Shown here: piece after piece, positions 33,967 to 42,167 of the stretch
How the letters are laid out: each line of letters begins with the position of its first letter
How positions within the stretch are numbered: the first letter of the stretch is position 1
Source of the DNA: Lichenicola cladoniae
Lineage (GTDB): Bacteria; Pseudomonadota; Alphaproteobacteria; Acetobacterales; Acetobacteraceae
Length of the DNA stretch: 64,000 nt
Direction of reading: 5' to 3'
NCBI RefSeq assembly: GCF_013201075.1
Contig: NZ_CP053708.1
Coordinates: 3,725,501 to 3,789,500 of the forward strand
Made by a program: the position numbers and the translations under genes
Notes under the pieces: model-generated
The model's input: only the letters and a program-made list of their open reading frames with translations
What the model was told of the DNA's origin: nothing
The model's database searches: none

Positions 33967-34518
33967 CTAGCCTGGACGGCCGAGTTCGTGCGCGATGGCC
34001 TCGCTCAACGGCTTCTCGTCCACGCTGACATCGGGAGCGAAGCGGCCGGCAACACTGCCGTTCCGGCCGATCAGGAATTTTTCGAAGTTCCAGAGAATGT
34101 CGCCGTTCTCGGATACGACGCCATGCTTGGCGAGGCGCTCGCGCATCTGTCCATCCGGCTTCTCGAGTGCGGTCGGAGCGGCCGTGACCAGCGCCTCGTA
34201 GAGCGGATGGCGCTCGGGGCCATTGACCTCGACCTTGGAGAATAGCGGGAAATCCACGCCGTAGGTGGTGGTGCAGAATTCCTGGATGTCGGCCTCGGTG
34301 CCGGGCTCCTGGTCGCGGAACTGGTTGCATGGGAAGCCCAGCACGACCAGCCCGTCCGCCTTGTGTGCGGTATACGCCCGTTCCAGCGACTCGTATTGCG
34401 GCGTCAGGCCGCACTTGGAGGCCACGTTCACGACCAGCACGACCTGGCCCGCATAATCCGCCAGCGATCCGCTGCTGCCGTCGATCCGGCGCAAGGCGAT
34501 GTCCTTGAGGTCGGGCAT
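33967..34518 (-). CDS. Glutathione peroxidase family thiol peroxidase
   Basis: The 183-residue protein reduces hydrogen peroxide or organic peroxides using thioredoxin or glutathione. It has the catalytic cysteine C36 in ASKCGLTPQYESLE, a cysteine rather than selenocysteine. The glutamine lies in GFPCNQFRDQEPGT and the tryptophan/asparagine in WNFEKFLIGRNG. GGAG before the ATG at 34518 sets the start. It is a single gene on the minus strand. Confidence 0.94.
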   Translation of the reverse strand: MPDLKDIALRRIDGSSGSLADYAGQVVLVVNVASKCGLTPQYESLERAYTAHKADGLVVLGFPCNQFRDQEPGTEADIQEFCTTTYGVDFPLFSKVEVNGPERHPLYEALVTAAPTALEKPDGQMRERLAKHGVVSENGDILWNFEKFLIGRNGSVAGRFAPDVSVDEKPLSEAIAHELGRPG

Positions 34519-34639
34519 GAACGTAACTCCTGCGACGGGCGGCGGATCGGAGGATCCGGCCGCACCGGCGACTGAGGTTGGCGCGTGTACGGTCGCGAGG
34601 CAAGCGAGGTGCTCTCGCCTCCCGGATGGTGATGGTGCG

Positions 34640-35089
34640 TCAGTAGAAGCCGGGACCGAACCCACCACCGAAACCTGGCCCCCAGGCGCCGCCCCAGGGA
34701 CCGAAATTCCAGCCCGGGTCACTGTACATCTGCGCGGTCATCTGCTGCTGATCGGCCAGGTTCTGCTGAAACTTTTGCTGCTTGTACGTCGAATAGGCCT
34801 GCGCCGAACCGACATAGAGGCAGCCGCAGACCAGCGGGTCCGAATAGAGATACACGTAGTTGCCGTTCACGGCGCGCATGACGAAGTGATGCGGCGGCAG
34901 CTTCTGCAGCATCGCCTGGCGTGCCGGCGTATCGGCCGGACGCGCGATGAAGCCGGCCGCCACCAGCATGTCGGTCTTGGCGACGACGCGGTCCTGTTCG
35001 GTGGCACACGCCCCGAGCAGGAGCGGCAGCAGGAGTGCGGCCGCGCAGGCGGGCGTACGGATCGGCGTTCGGATACTGGACTGGATCAT
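34640..35089 (-). CDS. Putative lipoprotein with Gly/aromatic-rich tail
   Basis: The 149-residue product has a lipobox (LLLGAC, Cys 28) after a hydrophobic stretch. The centre ([34 protein letters not shown]) contains a CGC cysteine pair. The last 24 residues are a Gly/Trp/Phe/Pro repeat tail such as [14 protein letters not shown] start at ATG 35089, with GAAGG 7 bases upstream. Function unknown; an envelope location is likely. Confidence 0.75.
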   Translation of the reverse strand: MIQSSIRTPIRTPACAAALLLPLLLGACATEQDRVVAKTDMLVAAGFIARPADTPARQAMLQKLPPHHFVMRAVNGNYVYLYSDPLVCGCLYVGSAQAYSTYKQQKFQQNLADQQQMTAQMYSDPGWNFGPWGGAWGPGFGGGFGPGFY

Positions 35090-35226
35090 CACAACGCCTT
35101 CATGCATTGGCGACATCGGGAACACGGTATGCCCATGATGACGCCGGGAGACGCAGGCCGTTCCCACATCCGTCAAGGGCATGCGGGAGTGGCCTCGCGA
35201 TAATCGATCCTGTAGGGAAAGCGTCC

Positions 35227-35868
35227 ATGGATGCCAGTGAAAACTCCCTGCCCCGCGCCCCCGACCTCCACCCGGCGACGGCTCGACACGCGACGATCCA
35301 GCGCGTCACCGGCGAGACCGACATCACCCTGTCGCTGACCCTCGACGGGACCGGCCGGTCGCGGATCGAGACCGGGATCGGCTTCCTCGACCACATGTTG
35401 ACCGCCCTCGCCGGGCACGCGCTGTTCGACCTCGAGATCAAGGCGATCGGCGACCTTCATACCGACTTCCACCACACCACCGAGGATATCGGCATCGTGC
35501 TGGGCCAGGCACTGGTGCAGGCGATCGGCAACAAGGCAGGCATCCGTCGCTACGGCCATGCGGTGGTGCCGATGGACGAGGCGCTGGTCGAGGCGGCGAT
35601 CGACATGTCCGGCCGGTCGTTCCTGGTCTGGAACGTGACGTTTCCGCGCGACAAGATCGGCGAGATGGACACCGAGCTGTTCGAGGAGTTCTTCCGCGGG
35701 TTCGCCGGCAACGCGCAGCTCGCCCTGCACGTGACCCAGAAGGCCGGGACCAACAACCACCATATCGCCGAGGGCTGCTTCAAGGCGGTGGCGCGTGCGC
35801 TGCGGGCGGCGGTCGAAGCCGATCCGCGCACCGCCGGCGTGGTGCCCTCGACCAAGGGGGTTCTGTGA
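35227..35868 (+). CDS. hisB: Imidazoleglycerol-phosphate dehydratase
   Basis: HisB converts imidazole glycerol phosphate to imidazole acetol phosphate in histidine synthesis. The 213-residue protein has the manganese-binding HHTTEDIGI motif at about 81 and the second motif [13 protein letters not shown] near 180, plus [13 protein letters not shown]. It is a stand-alone dehydratase with no phosphatase domain. An AGGGAAA site precedes the ATG at 35227. It is the first gene of the his run and overlaps the next gene by GTGA. Confidence 0.97.
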   Translation: MDASENSLPRAPDLHPATARHATIQRVTGETDITLSLTLDGTGRSRIETGIGFLDHMLTALAGHALFDLEIKAIGDLHTDFHHTTEDIGIVLGQALVQAIGNKAGIRRYGHAVVPMDEALVEAAIDMSGRSFLVWNVTFPRDKIGEMDTELFEEFFRGFAGNAQLALHVTQKAGTNNHHIAEGCFKAVARALRAAVEADPRTAGVVPSTKGVL

Positions 35869-36257
35869 GGCTCTACAGCACGCATTTCGGACCGGCCGAC
35901 GCGTCCCGTCCGGAGCAGCCGCCGATGCTGGTGCCCGAGGGGTTCTCGTGGTGGGGCCTGCTGATCGGATGGCTCGTGCTGCTGCGGCCGGGAAGCTGGC
36001 TGGTGGCGATGCTGGCCGGTATCGCCACGCTGCTGATCGGCATGCTGTCGCAGCGGCTCGAGGCGGCCTGGGTGCTGCTGCCCGGATTGCATCTGGCGGT
36101 GGCACTGTTCGCCAACGACTGGCGCCGCTGGGAATTCGGCCTGGCCGGCATGACGCCCGGGCCGATCGTGGCCGCATCCGACCGCGATACCGCCCTGCTC
36201 CGCCTCCTCGACCTGCGGCCCGATCTTCTCGGCCGGGCCCCGGCCGCTCTCTCGTGA
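35865..36257 (+). CDS. Small membrane protein in the his operon (DUF2628-like)
   Basis: The 130-residue protein contains two or three hydrophobic stretches (about 27-58 and 65-85, including [12 protein letters not shown] and [15 protein letters not shown]), followed by a soluble tail with a [11 protein letters not shown] segment. It resembles DUF2628-type proteins found in histidine operons of this group. It overlaps hisB and hisH by four bases each (GTGA), so it is translated with them. Its role is unknown, and a link to histidine synthesis is only positional. Confidence 0.8.
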   Translation: MRLYSTHFGPADASRPEQPPMLVPEGFSWWGLLIGWLVLLRPGSWLVAMLAGIATLLIGMLSQRLEAAWVLLPGLHLAVALFANDWRRWEFGLAGMTPGPIVAASDRDTALLRLLDLRPDLLGRAPAALS

Positions 36258-36925
36258 GCGGCCGGGCCAGCCGCGAACGGGCGGCCGGCGGCCGCATCGC
36301 CGTCGTCGATTACCAGAGCGGCAACCTCGCCTCCGCCTCACGGGCGCTGGAGGAAGCGGCATCTCGTGCCGGCATCGATGTCGAGGTCAGCGTGACCTCC
36401 GACCCGGACTGGATCCGCACCGCCGACCGGATCGTGCTGCCGGGACAGGGCGCATTCGCCGACTGCGCGCGCGGCCTGTCCGCGGTGCACGGTCTGCGCG
36501 CGGCGATCGAGGATGCGACCGGGGCCGGCACGCCGTTCCTCGGCATCTGCGTCGGCATGCAGCTGATGGCCGAGCGCGGCCTCGAGCATGGCGAAACACC
36601 TGGCCTCGGCTGGATCCGGGGAGAGATCGCACCGATGCATGCACCGGGCCTGCGCCTGCCGCAAATGGGCTGGAACGAGCTGGTGTTCACACCGGGCGCC
36701 CATCCGCTCACCGAAGGGCTCGAGCCCGGTGACCACGGCTATTTCGTCCATTCCTATGCCCTGACCGACTATGATCCCGCCGACCTGGTCGCCTCCACCG
36801 AGTACGGTGGCGACGTTCCGGCCCTGGTCGCGCGCGGCAACCGCGCCGGTACCCAGTTCCATGTCGAGAAAAGCCAGCGCGTCGGGCTGCGCATCCTGGC
36901 CAACTTCCTGCGCTGGGCTCCCTGA
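36254..36925 (+). CDS. hisH: Imidazole glycerol phosphate synthase, glutaminase subunit
   Basis: HisH supplies ammonia from glutamine to HisF. The 223-residue class I amidotransferase has the nucleophile C99 in LGICVGMQLM, the oxyanion strand LPGQGAF and the catalytic histidine and glutamate in QFHVEKSQ (the usual proline there is valine). GTG 36254 overlaps the preceding stop. The N terminus carries about 12 extra Arg/Gly/Ala-rich residues before RIAVVDYQSGN, so a later start is possible. It pairs with hisF at 38291. Confidence 0.95.
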   Translation: MSGRASRERAAGGRIAVVDYQSGNLASASRALEEAASRAGIDVEVSVTSDPDWIRTADRIVLPGQGAFADCARGLSAVHGLRAAIEDATGAGTPFLGICVGMQLMAERGLEHGETPGLGWIRGEIAPMHAPGLRLPQMGWNELVFTPGAHPLTEGLEPGDHGYFVHSYALTDYDPADLVASTEYGGDVPALVARGNRAGTQFHVEKSQRVGLRILANFLRWAP

Positions 36926-36926
36926 C

Positions 36927-38291
36927 ATGACGACGACAGGGCACGATACCCGACCCGATCTGGTGGCCGAACGGGTCAGCGTCCTCAGCGACGACGACAT
37001 GCAGTCGCTCTGCGAGGCCACCAACGCGGCGATCCTGGATGGCGGCGGTTTCGGCTGGGTCTCGTCGCCCGGGCGACGCACGCTGGAACAATATTTCCGA
37101 GGCATCCTGCTGGTGCCTGAGCGGGTGCTGTTCGTGGGCCGGCTCGACGGCACCATCGTCGGCGCCACCCAGTTGCTGCGGCCGCCGCGCAATAACGAGG
37201 CGCAGGCGATGAACGCCACGCTCATGCACAGCTACATCGCCCCCTATGCACGCGGCCACGGCCTGGCCCGGCTGATGACCGAGGCGGTCGAAGATTGTGC
37301 GCGGGGCCTCGGCTACCAGGTGCTGAACCTCGATGTGCGCGAGAGCCAGAAGGCCGCCATCTCGCTCTACAAGAGCCTCGGCTACGAGCATTGGGGCACA
37401 CATCCGCATTATGCCCGTGTCGCCGGCGAGGTGGTCGGCGGCTTCTTTTTCACCAAGCGGCTGCAGGACGGTGCCCGCCCGCCTGCGCCCAGGACGGAGC
37501 ACGCGGCCGCCATGCCCCGTCCCTCGCACAAGACCGACAAGCCCGTGCCCAGCCCGAGATCCCTCACCCTCTATCCCGCGATCGACCTCAAGGACGGGGT
37601 CTGCGTCCGGCTCCGGCGCGGCGAGATGGACGACGCCACCGTCTATTCCGACGATCCGGGCGCGCAGGCGCGGGCCTGGGTCGCTGCCGGCTGCCGCTGG
37701 CTGCACGTGGTCGACCTGAACGGCGCGTTCGCGGGACGGTCGGTCAACGAGGAGGCGATCGAGGCGATCATCGACAATGCCGAGGTGCCCGTGCAGCTCG
37801 GCGGCGGCATACGCGACATGGCGGCGATCGAGCGCTGGCTGTCCGCCGGAATTGCCCGCGTCATTCTCGGCAGCGCGTCGGTGAAAAATCCCGATCTCGT
37901 TCGCGAGGCCTGCCGCGCATTTCCGGGCCGGATCGTCTGCGGCATCGATGCGCGCGACGGGCGGGTGGCGACCGAGGGCTGGGCGGAAGTATCGGACCTG
38001 TCGGCGACCGAACTGGCGCTCCGCATGCAGGATGCCGGGGTCACGGCGATCGTGTTCACCGAGATCGCCCGCGACGGCATGCTGACCGGGCTCGATATCG
38101 ACCAGACCTGCGCGCTCTCGGCGCGGCTCTCGACGCCGGTGGTGGCGAGCGGCGGGGTCGGGCGGATCGAGCATCTGCATGCGCTGCGGGCGGCGTCTGC
38201 CCATTTCACCGGGATCGAGGGCGTGATCGTCGGACGTGCGCTCTATGACGGCCGGATCGAGCCGCGCGATGCGCTCGCGGCGCTGACCTGA
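36927..38291 (+). CDS. hisA: GNAT acetyltransferase-HisA fusion protein
   Basis: One uninterrupted 454-residue frame joins two enzymes. Residues about 1-180 are a GNAT N-acetyltransferase with the acetyl-CoA loop [11 protein letters not shown] and the [19 protein letters not shown] segment. Residues about 181-210 are a Pro/Ala/Lys linker. From about 211 the protein is HisA, the phosphoribosylformimino-AICAR-phosphate isomerase, with [15 protein letters not shown] (base D220), GGGIRDM and [10 protein letters not shown]. No start codon directly precedes the HisA part (arginine replaces the usual Met); the only internal ATG, 37512, lies 15 codons upstream with no well-placed ribosome site. The gene follows hisH by one base and abuts hisF. 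Confidence 0.92.
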   Translation: MTTTGHDTRPDLVAERVSVLSDDDMQSLCEATNAAILDGGGFGWVSSPGRRTLEQYFRGILLVPERVLFVGRLDGTIVGATQLLRPPRNNEAQAMNATLMHSYIAPYARGHGLARLMTEAVEDCARGLGYQVLNLDVRESQKAAISLYKSLGYEHWGTHPHYARVAGEVVGGFFFTKRLQDGARPPAPRTEHAAAMPRPSHKTDKPVPSPRSLTLYPAIDLKDGVCVRLRRGEMDDATVYSDDPGAQARAWVAAGCRWLHVVDLNGAFAGRSVNEEAIEAIIDNAEVPVQLGGGIRDMAAIERWLSAGIARVILGSASVKNPDLVREACRAFPGRIVCGIDARDGRVATEGWAEVSDLSATELALRMQDAGVTAIVFTEIARDGMLTGLDIDQTCALSARLSTPVVASGGVGRIEHLHALRAASAHFTGIEGVIVGRALYDGRIEPRDALAALT

Positions 38292-39073
38292 TGCTCAAGC
38301 TGCGAGTAATCCCCTGCCTGGACGTCAAGGACGGGCGGGTAGTGAAGGGGGTGAACTTCGTCTCCCTGCGCGACGCCGGCGACCCGGTCGAACAGGCCGC
38401 TGTCTACGACGCGGCCGGCGCGGACGAGCTGACCTTCCTCGATATCACCGCCAGCCACGAGCAGCGCGACACCATCCTCGATGTGGTCAGCCGGACCGCC
38501 GCACGCATTTTCCTGCCGCTCACCGTCGGAGGTGGAATTCGCACCACCGGCGACATGCGCCGGCTTCTGCTGGCCGGTGCCGACAAATGCGCGATGAACT
38601 CGGCCGCGGTCTCGAGGCCGGAACTGGTTTCCGAGGCAGCACTCAAGTTCGGCAGCCAGTGCGTGGTGGTGGGCGTCGATGCACGCTCGGACGGACATGG
38701 CGGCTGGGAGGTGTTCACCCATGGCGGCCGTACCGGCACCGGGCTGGATGCGGTGGCGTGGTGCCGCCAGGTGGCCGCGCGCGGCGCCGGCGAGATCCTG
38801 CTGACCAGCATGGACCGTGACGGCACCGGACAGGGGTTCGACCTCGACCTGCTGCGGGCGGTGTGCGGCGCGGTGACCGTGCCGGTGGTGGCGTCGGGCG
38901 GCGTCGGCACGCCGACCCATTTTGTCGAAGGCGCCGAGGCCGGTGCATCCGGTCTGCTGGCCGCCAGCGTGTTCCATTTCGGGCAGCTCACCATTGCCCA
39001 GGTCAAGCAGGCGCTGCGCGATGCCGGCCTGCCGGTCCGGCCACCCGTATCCAGTCAGGATTTCGACCGATGA
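38291..39073 (+). CDS. hisF: Imidazole glycerol phosphate synthase, cyclase subunit
   Basis: HisF is the TIM-barrel cyclase that uses ammonia from HisH to form imidazole glycerol phosphate and AICAR. The 260-residue protein has the catalytic aspartates in [13 protein letters not shown] (D11) and [13 protein letters not shown], and the phosphate-binding GGGIRTTGD and [13 protein letters not shown] 38291 overlaps the fusion-gene stop by one base, and the end overlaps hisE by ATGA. Confidence 0.97.
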   Translation: MLKLRVIPCLDVKDGRVVKGVNFVSLRDAGDPVEQAAVYDAAGADELTFLDITASHEQRDTILDVVSRTAARIFLPLTVGGGIRTTGDMRRLLLAGADKCAMNSAAVSRPELVSEAALKFGSQCVVVGVDARSDGHGGWEVFTHGGRTGTGLDAVAWCRQVAARGAGEILLTSMDRDGTGQGFDLDLLRAVCGAVTVPVVASGGVGTPTHFVEGAEAGASGLLAASVFHFGQLTIAQVKQALRDAGLPVRPPVSSQDFDR

Positions 39074-39588
39074 CCAAGCCGCCGAAACGCGACGCCAAGG
39101 CTCCGAAGAACACCGTTCCGGGGAAGAAAACCGCCATCGGTGGCAAGGCGCTCGCGGTCGAGAAAAGTGCGATACCGAGGGTCGAAGGCCGGCGTGTGGT
39201 CAGCAAGAAGCTGGCGAAGACCGCCGCGTTCGACATGTCCGGAGCGACCGCCGACGTGCTGGACCGGCTGTTCGAAGTGGTGACGTCGCGTCGCAATGCC
39301 GATCCGAACATCAGCCATTCCGCCCGGCTGCTGTCGCGCGGCACCGCGAAGGTGGCGCAGAAATTCGGCGAGGAAGCGGTCGAGTGCCTGATCGAGGCGG
39401 TGATGGGCAACAGCTCGAAGCTGATCGGCGAGAGTGCCGACGTACTCTATCATCTGATCGTGCTGTGGGTGGATGCGGGGGTGAACCCCGGCGAGGTCTG
39501 GTCCGAACTGCAGCGCCGAGAAGGCACCAGCGGCATCGCCGAGAAGGCCGCGCGCCCGGGGCCTATCGCGAACCGAAGCGGAGGCTGA
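39070..39588 (+). CDS. hisE: Phosphoribosyl-ATP pyrophosphatase with basic N-terminal extension
   Basis: HisE hydrolyses phosphoribosyl-ATP to phosphoribosyl-AMP in the second step of histidine synthesis. The catalytic all-helical core occupies about residues 60-165, with [16 protein letters not shown] and [18 protein letters not shown]. The protein is 172 residues against about 105-110 usual. The extra N-terminal segment of about 55 residues is Lys/Ala/Thr-rich and probably disordered. An internal start could skip it, but the ATG at 39070 is coupled to hisF and no better ribosome site is seen inside. Confidence 0.93.
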   Translation: MTKPPKRDAKAPKNTVPGKKTAIGGKALAVEKSAIPRVEGRRVVSKKLAKTAAFDMSGATADVLDRLFEVVTSRRNADPNISHSARLLSRGTAKVAQKFGEEAVECLIEAVMGNSSKLIGESADVLYHLIVLWVDAGVNPGEVWSELQRREGTSGIAEKAARPGPIANRSGG

Positions 39589-39592
39589 GATC

Positions 39593-39988
39593 ATGCCGGT
39601 CAGCGGCCTCGGACCATACGACGACCAGAACATCTTCGCCCGCATCCTGCGCGGCGAGATCCCGTGCCGGCGCGCCTACGAGGACGAGCATGCGCTCGCC
39701 TTCCACGACATCGCCCCGCAGGCGCCTGCGCATGTGCTGGTGATCCCGAAGGGCGCCTACGTGTCGTTCGCCGACTTCTCGGCGACGGCGTCTGAGGCCG
39801 AGATCGCCGGGTTCTTCCGGGCAGTCGGCAGGGTCGCCCGCGAACTCGGGCTGGAGCAGCCGGGCTATCGGCTGCTGGCGAATACCGGCGTGCATGGCGG
39901 ACAGGAAGTGCCGCACTTCCATGTCCATCTGTTCGGCGGCGCCGGCCTCGGGCCGATGCTCGACCACAGGATCGCACAGCCGGCGTGA
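39593..39988 (+). CDS. HIT-family nucleotide-binding protein
   Basis: HIT proteins hydrolyse or transfer nucleotide phosphates such as AMP-lysine or AMP-N adducts. The 131-residue protein has the histidine triad HFHVHLFGG near residue 111 and IFARILRGEIPC near the start. It follows hisE by 4 bases, as often seen in alphaproteobacterial his clusters, so co-expression is likely. The metabolic reason for the link is not established. Confidence 0.94.
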   Translation: MPVSGLGPYDDQNIFARILRGEIPCRRAYEDEHALAFHDIAPQAPAHVLVIPKGAYVSFADFSATASEAEIAGFFRAVGRVARELGLEQPGYRLLANTGVHGGQEVPHFHVHLFGGAGLGPMLDHRIAQPA

Positions 39989-40011
39989 CCGCAAGCATTG
40001 GAGCCCCGATC

Positions 40012-40893
40012 ATGAGCCAGGACGATCCCGACCGGCATGATTTCGCGACGCCGCATCTTGCCGCCAGCGTCATGGCGCATGGTGCCGAGCTCTGCAGGCT
40101 GCAGAACGGAGCTGGGCTGGATTATCTGTGGCCGGCGGCCCCGGCGTGGCCACGGCACGCGCCGGTACTGTTCCCGATCGTTGGCCGCCTCGCCGACGAC
40201 ACGCTGGTTCATGACGGCAAGAGCTACCGGCTGACTCAGCACGGCTTCGCACGCGACCGGCGGTTCACCTGGATCGAACGGTCCGCAACCGGATGCCTGT
40301 TGCGGCTAGAGGACGATGCCGAAACCCAGGCAATGTATCCGTTCCGGTTCCGTTTCGAGGTCCGTTACGCAGTGACGGATGCGACGCTCGAGATCACCTA
40401 CACCGTCATCAACACCGGCAGCGCGGTGCTTCCCGCGTCGATCGGCGCCCATCCGGCGTTCCGCTGGCCGCTCGATCCGACCCGGGCCAAGGAAGACTAC
40501 GCGCTTACCTTCGACCATGACGAAACCGCGCCGCTCTACGGAGTCGAGAGCGGCCTGCTGACCGTCACCGACCGCGCCTCACCGATAGCCGGACGACGTC
40601 TCGCGCTGAACGACGGGTTGTTCACCGCCGACGCGCTGATCCTGCCGAACCCCGACAGCCGATCGGTGCGGCTGGCCGCGGCCGACGGGCCCGCCCTGAC
40701 CGTCTCCTGGGAGGGTTTCGACCAGCTCGGGATCTGGTCGAAACCCGGCGCGGACTTCGTGTGCATCGAACCCTGGTGCGGCATGGCAAGCCCGGCCGAC
40801 TTCGTCGGCGAGTTCATCCGCAAACCCTGGTTGATGCTGCTCCCACCGGGCGAAAGCCACGCCGCCATCCACCGGATGACCGTAGAGGCGTAA
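40012..40893 (+). CDS. Aldose 1-epimerase-like protein (LacX type)
   Basis: The 293-residue protein has the galactose mutarotase fold. The active-site histidines lie in LTQHGFARDRRF and SIGAHPAFRWP, and a glutamate in CIEPWCGMASP, as in the LacX-like subgroup. It may act on an aldose or sugar phosphate; the substrate is unclear. ATG 40012 has GGAG 8 bases upstream; a GTG at 39985 overlapping the HIT gene stop is the alternative. It is the last plus-strand gene of the his-HIT run and converges on the gene at 40915. Confidence 0.88.
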   Translation: MSQDDPDRHDFATPHLAASVMAHGAELCRLQNGAGLDYLWPAAPAWPRHAPVLFPIVGRLADDTLVHDGKSYRLTQHGFARDRRFTWIERSATGCLLRLEDDAETQAMYPFRFRFEVRYAVTDATLEITYTVINTGSAVLPASIGAHPAFRWPLDPTRAKEDYALTFDHDETAPLYGVESGLLTVTDRASPIAGRRLALNDGLFTADALILPNPDSRSVRLAAADGPALTVSWEGFDQLGIWSKPGADFVCIEPWCGMASPADFVGEFIRKPWLMLLPPGESHAAIHRMTVEA

Positions 40894-40914
40894 CCCCGGC
40901 CCGGTCGGTTCGGC

Positions 40915-42030
40915 TTATCGCTGGCCGAACGATGTTGTTTCAAACAGGTCTGACAAGCCATGCGGCTGCGACCGCCAATATTGTTTCGGCGCACTGACAT
41001 GCGCGCCGAGCTTGGCGGCGGCATGCCAGGGCCAACGCGGATCGTAGAGCATGGCGCGGGCCAGCGAGACCGCATCGGCTTCGTCGCCGGCGATGATCGC
41101 CTCTGCCTGTTCCGGCTCGGTGATCAACCCGACCGCGATCGTCGGCAGCCCGGTTTCCGCCTTCACCCTGGCGGCAAACGGCACCTGGTAGTTCGGCGCG
41201 AGCGGGATTGCCTGCGACGGCGAGACACCGCCGCTGCTGACGTGGATCGCGGCACAGCCGATCGCGCCCAGCACCTTCGACAACGCGATGGTGCCGTCGA
41301 CATCCCAGCCGCCCGGCACCCAGTCGGTAGCCGAGATACGGACCCAGACCGGACGCCCGGCCGGGAACGCAGCACGCACCGCCTCGAAGATCTCGATCGG
41401 GAACCGCATCCGGTTCTCCAGGCTGCCGCCGTATTCGTCGTCACGATGGTTGGCGAGCGGCGACAGGAACTGGTGCAGCAGGTAGCCATGCGCCGCGTGG
41501 ATCTCGATCCCGTCCAGGCCGATCCGCGCGGCGCGGTGCGCGGCCGAGACGAAATCGTTGCGGATGCGCTCGAGCCCAGCACGGTCGAGTGCCGTGGGCG
41601 GCACGTCGCCATCCGCATGCGGCACTGCGGAGGGCGCCTCGGTCTGCCAGCCCTGCTTCTGGTCCGGCGCGATCTGGGTGCCACCGTCCCATGGCGCACG
41701 GCTGGACCCCTTGCGACCGGCATGGCTGAGCTGGACCGCGACGGGCATGTTCGAGTTCGCCCGGATCGCGGTCAATACACGCAAGAGGGCCGCCTCGTTG
41801 GCGTCGGAATAGAGGCCGAGATCGGCGGGGGAAATGCGGGCTTCCGGCGAAATCGCCGTCGCCTCGAGAGTTAGCAGGCCGGCGCCGGACAGGGCCATGT
41901 GGCCGAGATGGATCATGTGCCATTCGCCGGCGGACCCATCCTCGGCAGAATACTGGCACATCGGCGCGATGACGATGCGATTGGCAAGCGCGAGCGAACC
42001 CAGGCGCCACGTGTCGAACAACCGGCTCAT
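40915..42030 (-). CDS. namA: Old yellow enzyme, YqjM/NamA-type NADPH dehydrogenase
   Basis: FMN-dependent ene-reductase of 371 residues that reduces alpha,beta-unsaturated carbonyls and nitro compounds with NADPH. The classic motifs are visible: APMCQYSAEDG with the YqjM-type flavin-tuning cysteine, GIEIHAAHGYLLHQFLSP with the substrate-binding HAAH, and the DDEYGGSLENRMRF signature. GAGAG before ATG 42030 supports the start. It is a single gene on the minus strand beside the light-sensor locus; no functional link is implied. Confidence 0.93.
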   Translation of the reverse strand: MSRLFDTWRLGSLALANRIVIAPMCQYSAEDGSAGEWHMIHLGHMALSGAGLLTLEATAISPEARISPADLGLYSDANEAALLRVLTAIRANSNMPVAVQLSHAGRKGSSRAPWDGGTQIAPDQKQGWQTEAPSAVPHADGDVPPTALDRAGLERIRNDFVSAAHRAARIGLDGIEIHAAHGYLLHQFLSPLANHRDDEYGGSLENRMRFPIEIFEAVRAAFPAGRPVWVRISATDWVPGGWDVDGTIALSKVLGAIGCAAIHVSSGGVSPSQAIPLAPNYQVPFAARVKAETGLPTIAVGLITEPEQAEAIIAGDEADAVSLARAMLYDPRWPWHAAAKLGAHVSAPKQYWRSQPHGLSDLFETTSFGQR

Positions 42031-42167
42031 GCGATCTCTCCTGTCCGGTGGCGCACAAGCAGTCACGATGCCCATCTCGAACGATCGAGATATCTATCTG
42101 TCGCCCGAGACGTCAAGCATGCCTCCCCCAGAAGCTCAGGAGGCGAACCCGGCGAAGGAGAGTGGCG

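Noticed and set aside
37480-37560. Possible frameshift creating the GNAT-HisA fusion
   Set aside because: Neither alternate frame offers a nearby stop and HisA start that would restore two normal genes, and the linker codons look genuine. The fusion reading is preferred, though resequencing could still overturn it.
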